In this document: piece by piece, positions 52,845 to 63,002 of the stretch
Layout: each line of letters opens with the position of its first letter
Numbering within the stretch: position 1 is the stretch's first letter
DNA from: an uncultured Carboxylicivirga sp.
GTDB lineage: Bacteria > Bacteroidota > Bacteroidia > Bacteroidales > Marinilabiliaceae
DNA: 64,000 nt
Direction: 5' to 3'
Assembly: GCF_963674565.1 (NCBI RefSeq)
Contig: NZ_OY771430.1
Span: 2,666,001-2,730,000 of the forward strand
Notes under the pieces: model-generated
What the model was told of the DNA's origin: nothing
The model's input: only the letters and a program-made list of their open reading frames with translations
The model's database searches: none
Position numbers and translations under genes: made by a program

Positions 52845-54809
52845 TTAAAGTACATCTTCTGATTCTAATACCTCCACAGGAACAAACTCAAGGTAATCAA
52901 ACATGAATTCACCAGCCTTAGCAGCTTTTGCCCGTAATACATGTGTTGTATCTTTATCAAAAGTATATATCCCAAGTATTCTTCTTAAGGCACGCTCACT
53001 GTCTCTGGCAATTGGTCCACCATACCCCCAGGCATCTCTGACAAGTTTAAACGAACCAGGTCCTTTCATATAACCCCGGTTACGCATCATTTTGTCATTC
53101 TCAAATCCGTCGGGATCACTGTAATTTGATCCTGGTTTTTCGTATCCAATTTTAGGATTGGTGGCAGTAATGGTTAAATCCAAAGGAATACCACAAGGTT
53201 TTCCATCCCAGTATAATTGAACTACACCTCTTCTATTAGTAGGCTGCCAACCAAATCTAACTTCATATGTTCCAGCAGGTATCGGTAAGGTAGTTACCTC
53301 AAAGTCATACATTGTTTCACCTTGTTCACCTCCTAAAAACACTTCATCACCCTGGTAATCCAGGAATCGATCATCAGATGTTAAGTACCCAAAACTTGTA
53401 CCCGGTGCAACAGAAACCCTTTCAATATAACCAGTAGGAAATCTCCAGCTTTCATATGGATAATCATCACGTGCTTGTCCAACTCTGATGTTGTTATTGG
53501 CAAACTCAGGGAAGAAACTGGCTGCATCCATTCTTAAACGTTTGGTCGATAGCATCTGCTTTACTTCTACAGAATAAGCCAGTATATTATCAATTTCATG
53601 GTACACACCATTTAAGGCATCATTATCATAGTTGTCAGTCAGTTTAACTTCAGTCCCATCTGCTACACGGTTAAATATATCATACGGATCCAGTACGTTT
53701 GTCCTGTCGGTTCTTACCTCCAATAAAGTGTTTGGACACAAGGTTTCGATATATTCAAACATATCATATGCTTGTACTGAATGCGTACCACCATCAACAT
53801 CATAATTTTCACCAGTCTTATCAAACTTCTCTATAAAGAAAAGCCTTGGAATTTTTTTATCAAGAAGGTGATAAGCAATAAATCTGTTCAAGCTGTTTTT
53901 TCGATCAGTAATATCTGTTATACCAGCGTCCTCAGGAAATACTGGATCGTAAATTTCTTTAGCTTTGGCTTTCATATCTTCTAAGTCGAAAATACTATTA
54001 TCAGCCAAAACCTGATCACTCTCTGCCAAAATGGTAAATCCGTATTTACGTTCGAAAGGAACTCTGTTGATGGAACCATTACCTCCAGCAGTATTCTCTC
54101 TTACTTCCAGATCACTTGGGATTACATAAGAATCATCTTTTATTAAACCCAGTTCACCAGCCAAACCAGTTGCAACAAGTGCCTCTGAAAACAACTTAAA
54201 GTTTTCATCTTCCGATATTGCTTCAACAACTGTACTTTCTGTCGGATTCAAAACCTTATCTAATACATGAACAATACCATTATGTAACTCAATATCTTTA
54301 GAAATAATTTTGGATTCTGAATTTACCAAATAATAAAAACCTCCTGAAGTCGTTTCAACTTGCGTTTTAAGATATCTTCCACTCATGGTTAATTTTGATA
54401 AGAAACCTATTCCAAAATCTGTGGTAGGAATCTCAAAATTCTGAATGATATGATCATGTGCAATCTTTATTAAACTATCCATCGGGAATTGATCAATTGA
54501 TGTTTTACCCTTTGATTGATAGTAAGTAAACATGGCTTCATTATCCGGCAAAAAACAGGTATACATCCCATAGGCATTTAATAACCCTTTAACGGAAGTT
54601 GTATCTAAAATTTTTGAGAATTCTGAAAATTCATCCGGACGCGATGTAATATATTCTCCAATAGTTTCGCCGGTAAATGTAAAATAGTTATTACCCAGGT
54701 TATCATCGTAACATGAAGATAACGTAAGGATCATAAGACCAATTACACCAGCAAATAACTTATTGCTACGTCTCTTTAAATAAAAACTGATTTTTCTGTA
54801 ACTATTCAT
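52845..54809 (-). CDS. Fasciclin-domain lipoprotein with C-terminal binding-like domain (654 aa)
   Basis: A surface lipoprotein (signal LMILTLSSCYDD). FAS1 domain 1 is at about residues 45-200 (EFSEFSKILDTTSVKGLLNAYGMYTCFLPDNEAMF, IELHNGIVHVLDKVL-type end). Domain 2 runs ~200-415 (FKLFSEALVATGLAGELGLI...GVYHEIDNILAYSVEV). The ~240-residue C-terminal domain (YEVRFGWQPTNRRGVVQLYWDGKPCGIPLDL, FMFDYLEFVPVEVL) resembles a galactose-binding-like or DUF5108-type module. It lies 11 bp after the SusD stop and 23 bp before the next fasciclin gene. Confidence 0.85.
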   Translation of the reverse strand: MNSYRKISFYLKRRSNKLFAGVIGLMILTLSSCYDDNLGNNYFTFTGETIGEYITSRPDEFSEFSKILDTTSVKGLLNAYGMYTCFLPDNEAMFTYYQSKGKTSIDQFPMDSLIKIAHDHIIQNFEIPTTDFGIGFLSKLTMSGRYLKTQVETTSGGFYYLVNSESKIISKDIELHNGIVHVLDKVLNPTESTVVEAISEDENFKLFSEALVATGLAGELGLIKDDSYVIPSDLEVRENTAGGNGSINRVPFERKYGFTILAESDQVLADNSIFDLEDMKAKAKEIYDPVFPEDAGITDITDRKNSLNRFIAYHLLDKKIPRLFFIEKFDKTGENYDVDGGTHSVQAYDMFEYIETLCPNTLLEVRTDRTNVLDPYDIFNRVADGTEVKLTDNYDNDALNGVYHEIDNILAYSVEVKQMLSTKRLRMDAASFFPEFANNNIRVGQARDDYPYESWRFPTGYIERVSVAPGTSFGYLTSDDRFLDYQGDEVFLGGEQGETMYDFEVTTLPIPAGTYEVRFGWQPTNRRGVVQLYWDGKPCGIPLDLTITATNPKIGYEKPGSNYSDPDGFENDKMMRNRGYMKGPGSFKLVRDAWGYGGPIARDSERALRRILGIYTFDKDTTHVLRAKAAKAGEFMFDYLEFVPVEVLESEDVL

Positions 54810-54820
54810 AACTCACTGAT

Positions 54821-56449
54821 TTAATTACCTGTTGAACTACTGGAATTAACCTGGTAAAATGGATTCTGCTCGAGCGCTGAGTTGGCTTTTATTTCATCAA
54901 TATGAATTGGAAGATAAAGTGCATCCATGACTGACATTTTAGCTTCAACATTATCTCCTGATCCACCAAACTTCTTCAGAACATAATTCACTAATGTTGA
55001 TGGAGAGTCTTCTCTTCGTGCCAAGCGCATAAGATCAAACCAACGTTTTCCTTCCCACATTAATTCTCTTTGCCTCTCACGCAATACTAAATTCCTCAAG
55101 TCAACACCCTGATAATTTGATAGTCTTAATGAATCCTGAGTAATAGGATTTGATCTTAAGAATGTTTCATTAACCAAATCAATTACCCCCTGATCATTAT
55201 TACCTATTTCATACAATGCTTCTGCTTTCATTAGAATAATGTCCGACAAACGATAAACTACCCAGTTTGACCAATCAATACGATAAGAATAACCATATGA
55301 TGAACCATCAGAAGAAGTTGATTCATATTTTAACCCAACATATTTAAACGGATAGAAAGTTTCATCGTCAATTTGTTGTATGTAATCTGTTTTTCGAATA
55401 TCGTCTTCTCCTTCAATTACTCCGGCAGAAGCTTCATAATTAAAAGGACCACCTTTCTGAGTCATATTGAAAGGATACTTCCAATAACCCAATTCACGAC
55501 CATAATAACCTAAATAATCACGTACTATATTATTTGTAATTCCTGAGCTCATATATTGTAATTCAAATATACTTTCAGTGGAATTACCCAAATAGAAAAC
55601 ATTATCCAATACATCTTCTCTTTCTTCAAGATAAAGGGTTTTATCAGCCAAAACAGCATCACAATAATTTACTGCTGCCTGATAATCATTGCGCCAGAGA
55701 GAAATATCAGCTAATAGAGAGTTGATAAGATTTTTTGTAACACGACCTTTATTATAATCCTCAACATCATATTCATCAGTAATATAATTCAAAGATTCTC
55801 TCAAATCAGAAGAAATTGAATCCAGTACAGCATCCTCTGACGATTTAGCAATATTATAATCCTGACTATCATCTATACTAGGAGTGCTAATCCATGGTAC
55901 TTCTTTATAAGTTCTTACCAAGTAGAAATATGACAAAGCACGTATAGTTAACACTTCGGCTCTGGCCATCTGATACTTAGCCTTTGTGAAGTTTGGATCC
56001 AGATCCATAACATCAGGAGAAAAGTACAACCAGTTATTACAATAGTTGATGGTTCGATACATTGGAGTCCAACCAACATAACCATTACTGGTTGTAATAT
56101 CCACATTGATCATACGGAACATATCATCTGGTGTATCACTTCCACTTACAACATTATCACTTCTCAATTCGCCCCACACCATAACTCTTGCCAGGAAATC
56201 ATCTTCTAACATTGAACGATAACAAGCTGCAAGTACCTGATTTACCTGTGACTCATTCTGCCAGTAATCTTCCAATACCTGATCACTTTCTGGTCTTACA
56301 TCAAGCCAATCAACACATGATGTAAAACTAACTGATATGATAAAAGCCAGGAGTACTGAATAGAAACTACCCAATTTTAATCCTTTTATATTCTTAGAAA
56401 TTACTTTTATCATTACTAACCTGTTTTTATTAAATTTCATCAAATTCAT
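54821..56449 (-). CDS. SusD/RagB-family nutrient-binding lipoprotein (first pair)
   Basis: A 542-aa surface lipoprotein; signal ends AFIISVSFTSCVDW. Typical SusD elements are QMARAEVLTIRALSYFYLVRTYKEVPWIS, LLADISLWRNDYQAAVNYCDAVL, and LRERQRELMWEGKRWFDLMRLARRED near the C-terminus. Several ATG codons are possible (56449, 56440, 56413); all lie before the signal peptide core. It pairs with the SusC 13 bp upstream. Its sequence differs clearly from the second SusD, so the two pairs probably bind different or differently sized ligands. Confidence 0.93.
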   Translation of the reverse strand: MNLMKFNKNRLVMIKVISKNIKGLKLGSFYSVLLAFIISVSFTSCVDWLDVRPESDQVLEDYWQNESQVNQVLAACYRSMLEDDFLARVMVWGELRSDNVVSGSDTPDDMFRMINVDITTSNGYVGWTPMYRTINYCNNWLYFSPDVMDLDPNFTKAKYQMARAEVLTIRALSYFYLVRTYKEVPWISTPSIDDSQDYNIAKSSEDAVLDSISSDLRESLNYITDEYDVEDYNKGRVTKNLINSLLADISLWRNDYQAAVNYCDAVLADKTLYLEEREDVLDNVFYLGNSTESIFELQYMSSGITNNIVRDYLGYYGRELGYWKYPFNMTQKGGPFNYEASAGVIEGEDDIRKTDYIQQIDDETFYPFKYVGLKYESTSSDGSSYGYSYRIDWSNWVVYRLSDIILMKAEALYEIGNNDQGVIDLVNETFLRSNPITQDSLRLSNYQGVDLRNLVLRERQRELMWEGKRWFDLMRLARREDSPSTLVNYVLKKFGGSGDNVEAKMSVMDALYLPIHIDEIKANSALEQNPFYQVNSSSSTGN

Positions 56450-56462
56450 CCTACATCATTGA

Positions 56463-59400
56463 TTAAAAGGTTACTGATAATCCTATCATACAATCCTTTG
56501 ATCTCGGAGTTTGACCTGAATCGGTTGTAACACCTAATCCACCGTATCCAATCTCAGGATCAACTCCTGAATAATTTGTCCATACATAAATATTATTAAG
56601 AGTAAGGAAGAACCTTAAGCTTTCAATATTATACTTATTCAGTTTTTCTCTCTTTACTGAATAATTAAAAGACAAATATTTGAAACGTAAGAATGATCCA
56701 TCTTCAACATAACGATCACTACCAAGCCAGTTATATCCATACTGATATAATGCTCTTGGCATTTCAGTCACATCTCCATCCTTGCGCCAGCGCCAGTTAA
56801 CTGATGTACTCTGATTGTTATAACTGTACATATTTTCAGCATACATACGGTTCGCATTCACAACCTTATTTCCATAACGGAAGTTAAAAAAGGCTGACAT
56901 ACCAAATTGTTTGAATGTAATCTGAGTACCAAAACCACCATTTAATTTTGGGTTGGAGTTACCTAAATACACAATATCCAGCTCATCAATATTTCCATCA
57001 TGGTTAATATCTTCGTAAATGGCATCACCACCTCTAAACTGATATTCGTTACTTAGGCCATAAGCAAAATACATTGGCAATGCATTACCTCTTGAATCAG
57101 TAATTACATTACCACTGCCATCGCGTGCCACGGGTGCACTTTCCTGACTTCCTTCAATATAATCGTTGTACTGATATACACCTTTATATCTAAATCCATA
57201 AATGGACCCAAAAGCATGTCCTTCCTGTAATCGAGTCATGTACTTCCCATTTTCATAGGTATAATCAGTATTATACTGATTCAAGATATCATCTCGAAGC
57301 TCGATAATTACATTTCGGTTATTTGCCACGTTAAAATTAAAATCAATTCTCAGATCCTTGGTTTTTATTAGATTATTGGTTTGCAGATTAATTTCATATC
57401 CCTGGTTATCCATGGTTCCAACATTCTGAGTTGAAATAGTATTATAACCCGATGTTGATGAAACTTGCGTATCATTAAACAATAAATCTTCTGTTCTTCG
57501 TTTGTATAAGTTCAAATCAAAAACCAAATTATCATTTAATAAACCAAGATCCATACCCATATTCCATTGAGTAGTTGTTTCCCATTTTAAATCAGACAAT
57601 CTCATGTTAACAGGTCTGGTAGCAGGTAATCCCATATAATTACCATAATCAGAATAAATACTAAAATGCAAGTATTCCTTTCCGGGAGGGTTACCACCAA
57701 CACCCCAGCTTGGGCGAACAGCTAAGAAACTAAGCCATCTGCTGGTTGACTGCATAAAAGGTTCATCAGATATAATCCATTTTGCAGAGATGGCAGGGAA
57801 TGTACCAAACTTTCGGTCTTCACCAAACTGAGTACTACCATCACTTGTCAAAGTACCTGATAAAACATATCTGGATTTAAAAACATAATGTGCTCGAGCT
57901 AAGAACGAAACGCCACGATAGGCCCATCTGCTCGAACCAAAATCAGCATCCGGCACAAAATAACCTGGTATTGAAGCATCAATAAATTCGCCTGGTAAAT
58001 TTGTTTTACCAATGGTTTGGCTGGCTCCATTACCTGTTCTAATTCTGTTCTTGCCCTGAATCATTAAACTGTGATTAGGATTTGCAAAACGTGATTGCCA
58101 GGTTATATTATTTTCGATATAAACACTTGATGACTCGCTATCAGAGTTATAACTTCTATTAACTCCATCTTCAGCCCATGGAGCATTACTGGCTTCTGCA
58201 GGCAAGAATTGTGTATTCTTTGTATTACTAATATCAAAATTGACAATTACATCATACCTTAAATACTGTGTCTCTGGATTTAAGATATCATATCTAAGTC
58301 TGAATGTCGGAAGAATACGATAGTTAGCCTGATTATTGGTAGCTAAGTTAGCCAAAGCAACAGGATTGTATAAGTTCTTCTGATCATCGTGTAATGATGA
58401 GGATCTGGAAATATTATAATAATTGTTTGTATTAACGCCATCAGCATCCTGCTCATAAACACTTACGTTAGGCATCTTTCGATATGCAATATCCAGCAAA
58501 TTAGTATAACTCTTATCATTATCCGTATAAGTAAATGAGATATCAGAGATAAACTTAATTCTTTTAGATACATCATATTCAAAGTAAGCTCTTGATGATA
58601 ATCTGTCAAGTTGTTGACCAATAACAGTACCTGTTTGCGTTAAGAAACCACCAGAAATCCTATATTTTGCACGATCTCCACCACCAGATAGACTTAAATA
58701 ATGATCGTGTTTAAATCCAATCTGAGAAACTTCTTTCACCCAATCAGTATTATTATTGAAATTCTGATATTCAGAGAAGTTTGGATTATACATCAATTCC
58801 GAAATATCCGCAGCAGATTCATTTTGTTGAGGGTTAAAAAGAGCTTGTTTCATCATCATGGTATAATCATCACCATTAAGCATATTTAAACCTCTAGGCT
58901 GTACAACCCCTGTTAAACGATATGAATACTGTAAATGAGTAGGTCCTTTTGCACCTCTCTTGGTTTTAATAACAAGAACTCCATTAGCACCCTTTGTTCC
59001 CCAAACAGCAGTAGAGGCAGCATCCTTAAGTACAGTAATCTCCTCAATATCGTCAGGGTTAATACTTAATAAAGTAGCAAATTCATCTTCCGTTGCATTG
59101 GCAAAATCAAAATTAGGATCAACATCCATTTCAAAAGGCACATCGTTTACCACAATTAATGGTTCACTACTTGCATTTATAGATGTTGTTCCCCTAATTC
59201 TCATAGAAGTACCAGAACCAGGGTCACCTGAGTTAGCAACGATATCTAAACCTGCAATACGTCCCTGCAGTGCATCATCAATAGAAGTAGTTGGCATACC
59301 TTCCAGTTTTTCCATATTCACGGTCTGAACGGCTCCTGAAACTTCTCTTTGGGCAATTGAGAAAGAACCTTCACTATGCCTCTTCTGAGCGATTACCGCA

Positions 59401-59747
59401 ACCTCTTCAATAGATTGACGATCCTCCTCCATGGTAACATTTATCAGTGTTTTATCTCCTATTTGTCTGGTAAGGCTCTTAAAACCAATAAATGAAAACA
59501 CTAAATCATGGTTGGTATTCTTTACTTTCAACACATACTGCCCATTAAAATCTGTAATGGTAGCAGTGATAATCCTTTGTTGAGCATCCATTTCAACAAC
59601 CGTTGCGCCAACCAGACCTTCTCCATCAGTAGCAGAAATTACTTTCCCACTAATTACAACCTCTCCACCTGATTGTCCAATAGCGTTGACTGGTAACAAA
59701 ACAAAAGCCAACAAAATGGTAATTATATAATTTAATTTCATATTCAT
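56463..59747 (-). CDS. SusC/RagA-family TonB-dependent transporter (first pair)
   Basis: A 1094-aa outer-membrane transporter. The signal peptide (IITILLAFVLLPVNAIGQ) precedes a carboxypeptidase-like domain (ISGKVISATDGEGLVGATV), the plug (SIDDALQGRIAGLDIVANSG, MRIRGTTSINASSEPLIVVN, WGTKGANGVLVIKTKRG) and the barrel. I start at the ATG at 59747, 7 bp after the stop codon of the fasciclin gene upstream; a TTG at 59762 overlapping that gene is less likely. No STN domain. It pairs with the SusD 13 bp downstream. Confidence 0.94.
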   Translation of the reverse strand: MNMKLNYIITILLAFVLLPVNAIGQSGGEVVISGKVISATDGEGLVGATVVEMDAQQRIITATITDFNGQYVLKVKNTNHDLVFSFIGFKSLTRQIGDKTLINVTMEEDRQSIEEVAVIAQKRHSEGSFSIAQREVSGAVQTVNMEKLEGMPTTSIDDALQGRIAGLDIVANSGDPGSGTSMRIRGTTSINASSEPLIVVNDVPFEMDVDPNFDFANATEDEFATLLSINPDDIEEITVLKDAASTAVWGTKGANGVLVIKTKRGAKGPTHLQYSYRLTGVVQPRGLNMLNGDDYTMMMKQALFNPQQNESAADISELMYNPNFSEYQNFNNNTDWVKEVSQIGFKHDHYLSLSGGGDRAKYRISGGFLTQTGTVIGQQLDRLSSRAYFEYDVSKRIKFISDISFTYTDNDKSYTNLLDIAYRKMPNVSVYEQDADGVNTNNYYNISRSSSLHDDQKNLYNPVALANLATNNQANYRILPTFRLRYDILNPETQYLRYDVIVNFDISNTKNTQFLPAEASNAPWAEDGVNRSYNSDSESSSVYIENNITWQSRFANPNHSLMIQGKNRIRTGNGASQTIGKTNLPGEFIDASIPGYFVPDADFGSSRWAYRGVSFLARAHYVFKSRYVLSGTLTSDGSTQFGEDRKFGTFPAISAKWIISDEPFMQSTSRWLSFLAVRPSWGVGGNPPGKEYLHFSIYSDYGNYMGLPATRPVNMRLSDLKWETTTQWNMGMDLGLLNDNLVFDLNLYKRRTEDLLFNDTQVSSTSGYNTISTQNVGTMDNQGYEINLQTNNLIKTKDLRIDFNFNVANNRNVIIELRDDILNQYNTDYTYENGKYMTRLQEGHAFGSIYGFRYKGVYQYNDYIEGSQESAPVARDGSGNVITDSRGNALPMYFAYGLSNEYQFRGGDAIYEDINHDGNIDELDIVYLGNSNPKLNGGFGTQITFKQFGMSAFFNFRYGNKVVNANRMYAENMYSYNNQSTSVNWRWRKDGDVTEMPRALYQYGYNWLGSDRYVEDGSFLRFKYLSFNYSVKREKLNKYNIESLRFFLTLNNIYVWTNYSGVDPEIGYGGLGVTTDSGQTPRSKDCMIGLSVTF

Positions 59748-59754
59748 ATCGGAT

Positions 59755-62364
59755 TTACTCAAACTTCAAGACTTTATCTATTTGGTGAATAACTGCAGTT
59801 GAGGAAGTAATAATTCTAGAACTATTAAATGCAGAGCTTCCTGAGCCACTACCATCTATCTCTCTGAAATTACTTGGGTTATTATTAAACACATAATCCC
59901 TTACCAAAATATTATATAATCCAGATGTTTTTAACACCTTGGCAGTGTATGGATCTTCATCTACCCCTGGCTTCCAATCTGTTGTCAGATAGATATCCTG
60001 TCCATCCTGATAAACTCCAATTTTAAAATACTTATTAACGTAGGTTCCAAAGTATGTATCACCGGGTGCTTTATCCAGATTAATGGTACTCGACTGATAT
60101 GTATAAGGTTTACTGGCAGTACCAATTACTGGTCCACCTACAAATACAGAATTATCCTGGAAATGATATCTCAGAAAACGCTCCATTTTTTCAATCTCAT
60201 TTTGCTTTTCTGTTATATCTGATATGGCATCAATAACATCCCAGGTACTCAGATCACCAGCATCAATTGCAGCCTGGATAGCCTCATTGGTTGGAACATA
60301 TACTGTATAATTAAAAGTATTGAAGAAACGGATGTTATAATCAATTCCGAAGTAGTTGGTTTTCCTAACAAATACTACTGATGTAGAAGTAGATGGAAAT
60401 CCATTTAATAATTCGAAGAATTTACTGAATTCAGGGGTTTCACTCAATACTTTATAAACCGAACGAACCGGAGTTTGAAGTGGCTTATCAATTAAATATG
60501 TGTTACCATTATTTTGTCCATAGACATCCAGTATATTAACATCCAAATTATTTGCAACATCAAAACCAGCTTGTACTTTTAGATTACCGTCGTTAGAAAC
60601 CTTAAGAACATTGTTTCCTTTGGTAAAATAAAAATTATCACCTGTTTCAACATCACCAATTACAATGTGATTATCTAACAGATCAAGTAATCGATTAGAA
60701 ATAAAATCTGTATTAGTGATTACACTTAATGAATCACCAATAACTCCAGTACTGATATCGTAACTATATACAGTTGCATTTACTGCACCGGTTGTTTCAT
60801 TATACCAATATTTTAATGCTCCAGGAACATCTTTACTGTATGCAATTGGATCTATATAACGACTAAAGTACTCATCAGAAGGCACGAAGAAAGAATAAGT
60901 ATTTTCAAGTGAATTCAAATATAATCTGAATTCATTCTGACGAACAGCCCAGTTAAATACTTTAGTTTTTCTACCAAACAATACAGGAGCATATACTGAA
61001 ACATAATCATCGGGAGGAAAAACTTTATTGGTATGATAAACCAAACCATTTACTCCAACATAAGTGCTTTCGATATCAGCATCAGAAATCTCAATTTTTG
61101 AGTTCTCTGTATCCTTCATATCTTCAAACTGTGAAGGAATACTACCATTGAAAGACAGTCGTAAGTGACGGTTCATTAATAATGCAAGAATGTCATCAGG
61201 CACATCTTCCCACGAACCATAACGTTCATTTAAGATACGGCCAGTACCATTTTCCCAATAATCATTCATAGCAGCATCGGTTGGCACAAGCAATGTACCC
61301 ATATCAGCCTGAAGTCCTGTATTTTCAGCAGTATATCGATTACTACCTGGGCTAAAATTCAACAAATACTCGTCCCCGATAGTATTTCCGTCAATAGACC
61401 ATGTATATCCCTCAGGGTATTTATATAAATAGGATTTTACAAAAATACTATCATCTGTATTATGTTTTAAGTTATAGGTTTCACTTAAATCCTCATCATA
61501 CCATCCAAAGCTGAAACGATCCAGTAATTTTGAAAAAACAGTTGAGTTAGCGTAATGGTGCACATGTTCAGCCATATTATCGCGAGGCAACATTACATCC
61601 TGCAATACATGTACATATCCATTCTTACAAACTATATCCCTTTCAACAACAGGAATGTCAAAAACATGGGCATCATTTGTACTTCTTTCCTGACCTGTAA
61701 TGATTTTGAAATCAGAATTGCTAATACCTTTTGTCTTTAGCATTTTTTCGAAGAAGTAGACAATTGGTGCTGATTGATTATCTTTTACAATCTTCATTCC
61801 AGTATTTCTGTAACGATCCCAGTAGCTAACCCAAGGTCCTTGAACTGGCAAATCGGTCCCAGAGTCAAAACTAACGCTGTCAACCGGATCACTAGCAGTC
61901 GTTCTTCTTAAAGCAGAACCGTATTGTAAAGTTCCACCATAATTAAAATTAGATAATGTTTCAATCAAATAAGCATTATCAATCATACCGAATTTCAGAA
62001 TCATATTCTTCTCCGTAAGAGTTAAATCTTCATAAGAAGTTACTCCCCAGGCATTGTTCTGAAAAAATCTCTCGAATGCATCGTCATCAGCAACAAAAAG
62101 AGTCTTACTACCGGTTCTTGACAAAATTTCTTTGTAATCCTTCGTATCCTCTATCAGTTTCACATATGTCTCGAAATTACCGTTGGATTTCAGATAGTCA
62201 TAGATACTTGCTCCCAACCATTCAGGTTCTTCTTCATCGTATCTGAATACATCATCCTTACAGGAAATAACTCCAAAACACGTCAGTAATATAAAAGCAA
62301 ATAATATTGCCTTACCGACTTGCCATTCCCTAAAATTATTTTTCATCCTTTGAATTAATTTCAT
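59755..62364 (-). CDS. Large four-domain fasciclin lipoprotein (869 aa), operon leader
   Basis: A surface lipoprotein (signal FILLTCFGVISCKDD). Four FAS1-like repeats can be traced: ~45-265 (GASIYDYLKSNGNFETYVKLIEDTKDYKEIL), ~270-465 (MAEHVHHYANSTVFSKLLDRF, LLVPTDAAMNDYW), ~470-640 (NWAVRQNEFRLYLNSLENTYSFFVPSDEYF) and ~645-869 (VYKVLSETPEFSKFFELLNGF, YTVYVPTNEAIQAAIDAG, AVIHQIDKVLKFE). This is long for a bacterial fasciclin protein; most have one or two domains. It is the first gene of the seven-gene operon, just ahead of SusC, where other loci usually place a regulator or the susC itself. A role as a long surface adhesin delivering ligand to the transporters is inference. Confidence 0.85.
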   Translation of the reverse strand: MKLIQRMKNNFREWQVGKAILFAFILLTCFGVISCKDDVFRYDEEEPEWLGASIYDYLKSNGNFETYVKLIEDTKDYKEILSRTGSKTLFVADDDAFERFFQNNAWGVTSYEDLTLTEKNMILKFGMIDNAYLIETLSNFNYGGTLQYGSALRRTTASDPVDSVSFDSGTDLPVQGPWVSYWDRYRNTGMKIVKDNQSAPIVYFFEKMLKTKGISNSDFKIITGQERSTNDAHVFDIPVVERDIVCKNGYVHVLQDVMLPRDNMAEHVHHYANSTVFSKLLDRFSFGWYDEDLSETYNLKHNTDDSIFVKSYLYKYPEGYTWSIDGNTIGDEYLLNFSPGSNRYTAENTGLQADMGTLLVPTDAAMNDYWENGTGRILNERYGSWEDVPDDILALLMNRHLRLSFNGSIPSQFEDMKDTENSKIEISDADIESTYVGVNGLVYHTNKVFPPDDYVSVYAPVLFGRKTKVFNWAVRQNEFRLYLNSLENTYSFFVPSDEYFSRYIDPIAYSKDVPGALKYWYNETTGAVNATVYSYDISTGVIGDSLSVITNTDFISNRLLDLLDNHIVIGDVETGDNFYFTKGNNVLKVSNDGNLKVQAGFDVANNLDVNILDVYGQNNGNTYLIDKPLQTPVRSVYKVLSETPEFSKFFELLNGFPSTSTSVVFVRKTNYFGIDYNIRFFNTFNYTVYVPTNEAIQAAIDAGDLSTWDVIDAISDITEKQNEIEKMERFLRYHFQDNSVFVGGPVIGTASKPYTYQSSTINLDKAPGDTYFGTYVNKYFKIGVYQDGQDIYLTTDWKPGVDEDPYTAKVLKTSGLYNILVRDYVFNNNPSNFREIDGSGSGSSAFNSSRIITSSTAVIHQIDKVLKFE

Positions 62365-62460
62365 AATCTACTTTCATAAAATTATGGACAGTTAATACAT
62401 GATTTTTATTTATTTTTTAATTCTTAACAAGATTAAAATTGGCATATCATCATTTTACCA

Positions 62461-62478
62461 TGTCAAAACTATTTGACA
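62461..62478 (-). promoter_or_regulatory. -7 box inside an inverted repeat, SusCD operon promoter
   Basis: On the minus strand TAGTTTTG (62464-62471) matches TAnnTTTG, about 100 bp before the first ATG. It is enclosed by TGTCAAA (62461-62467) / TTTGACA (62472-62478), a 7-bp dyad with 4-bp spacer. No -33 TTTG is present at 19-21 bp, which suggests dependence on an activator or repressor acting at the dyad. Confidence 0.5.
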
Positions 62479-62950
62479 GCTGTTAATTATTGTTACATTT
62501 TTTCGATTATTACTATACTGAATTTGATTCTGTGTTCATTTATATTCATTTAAAATAACTTCACCACCTTTTAATTACCTTATTATCTGTATGATTCGAA
62601 TTGATTTTATTTTACATCTTATCAAATCGATTATCAATAAAGAATAATGTCGTTATTTGAACATTTTTGAAATAGTGAACATTTTTTATACTTTTTAAAT
62701 TGGACACAGATATAGAACAATAATGTTATTTTAACGTTTCACAAGATTATTTAAATTAAGATTTACAGACTATCAATTTTTCGTCAGTTAAGCATACAAA
62801 TTCAGCAGAGCCAATTTATCGTCAAACAACTATATTAAAGATCTGAATACATAGACCTTAAGATTTAAAATCATTTTAAAATAAATATTTAATTTTCTCA
62901 TTTTGCAGCAAAAACATCTCTACAAAAACGAAATCATATAACTAAAAAAA

Positions 62951-62985
62951 GGTTGTAAAAGTGAAATCGTATCACCTTTACAACC
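62951..62985 (-). terminator. Terminator of the T9SS lectin-like gene
   Basis: Stem GGTTGTAAAAGTGA (62951-62964) / TCACCTTTACAACC (62972-62985), one mismatch, followed on the minus strand by a seven-T run, 17 bp past the stop codon at 63003. Confidence 0.85.
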
Positions 62986-63002
62986 CTCTTCTACTTTAAT
63001 AT

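Larger units (their letters stand above)
62365..63002. other. 638-bp AT-rich regulatory region
   Basis: No frames. It holds the promoter of the SusCD/fasciclin operon and, at the far end, the terminator of the next gene. Except for the dyad at 62461-62478 and the hairpin at 62951-62985, I see only AT-rich sequence. Confidence 0.6.

Noticed and set aside
58960..59328. A 122-codon plus-strand frame
   Set aside because: Antisense to the conserved plug domain of SusC; Ser/Val-rich shadow translation.
46281..62364. Classical polysaccharide utilisation locus
   Set aside because: SusCD pairs are present but no carbohydrate-active enzyme or hybrid two-component regulator is in or next to the operon.
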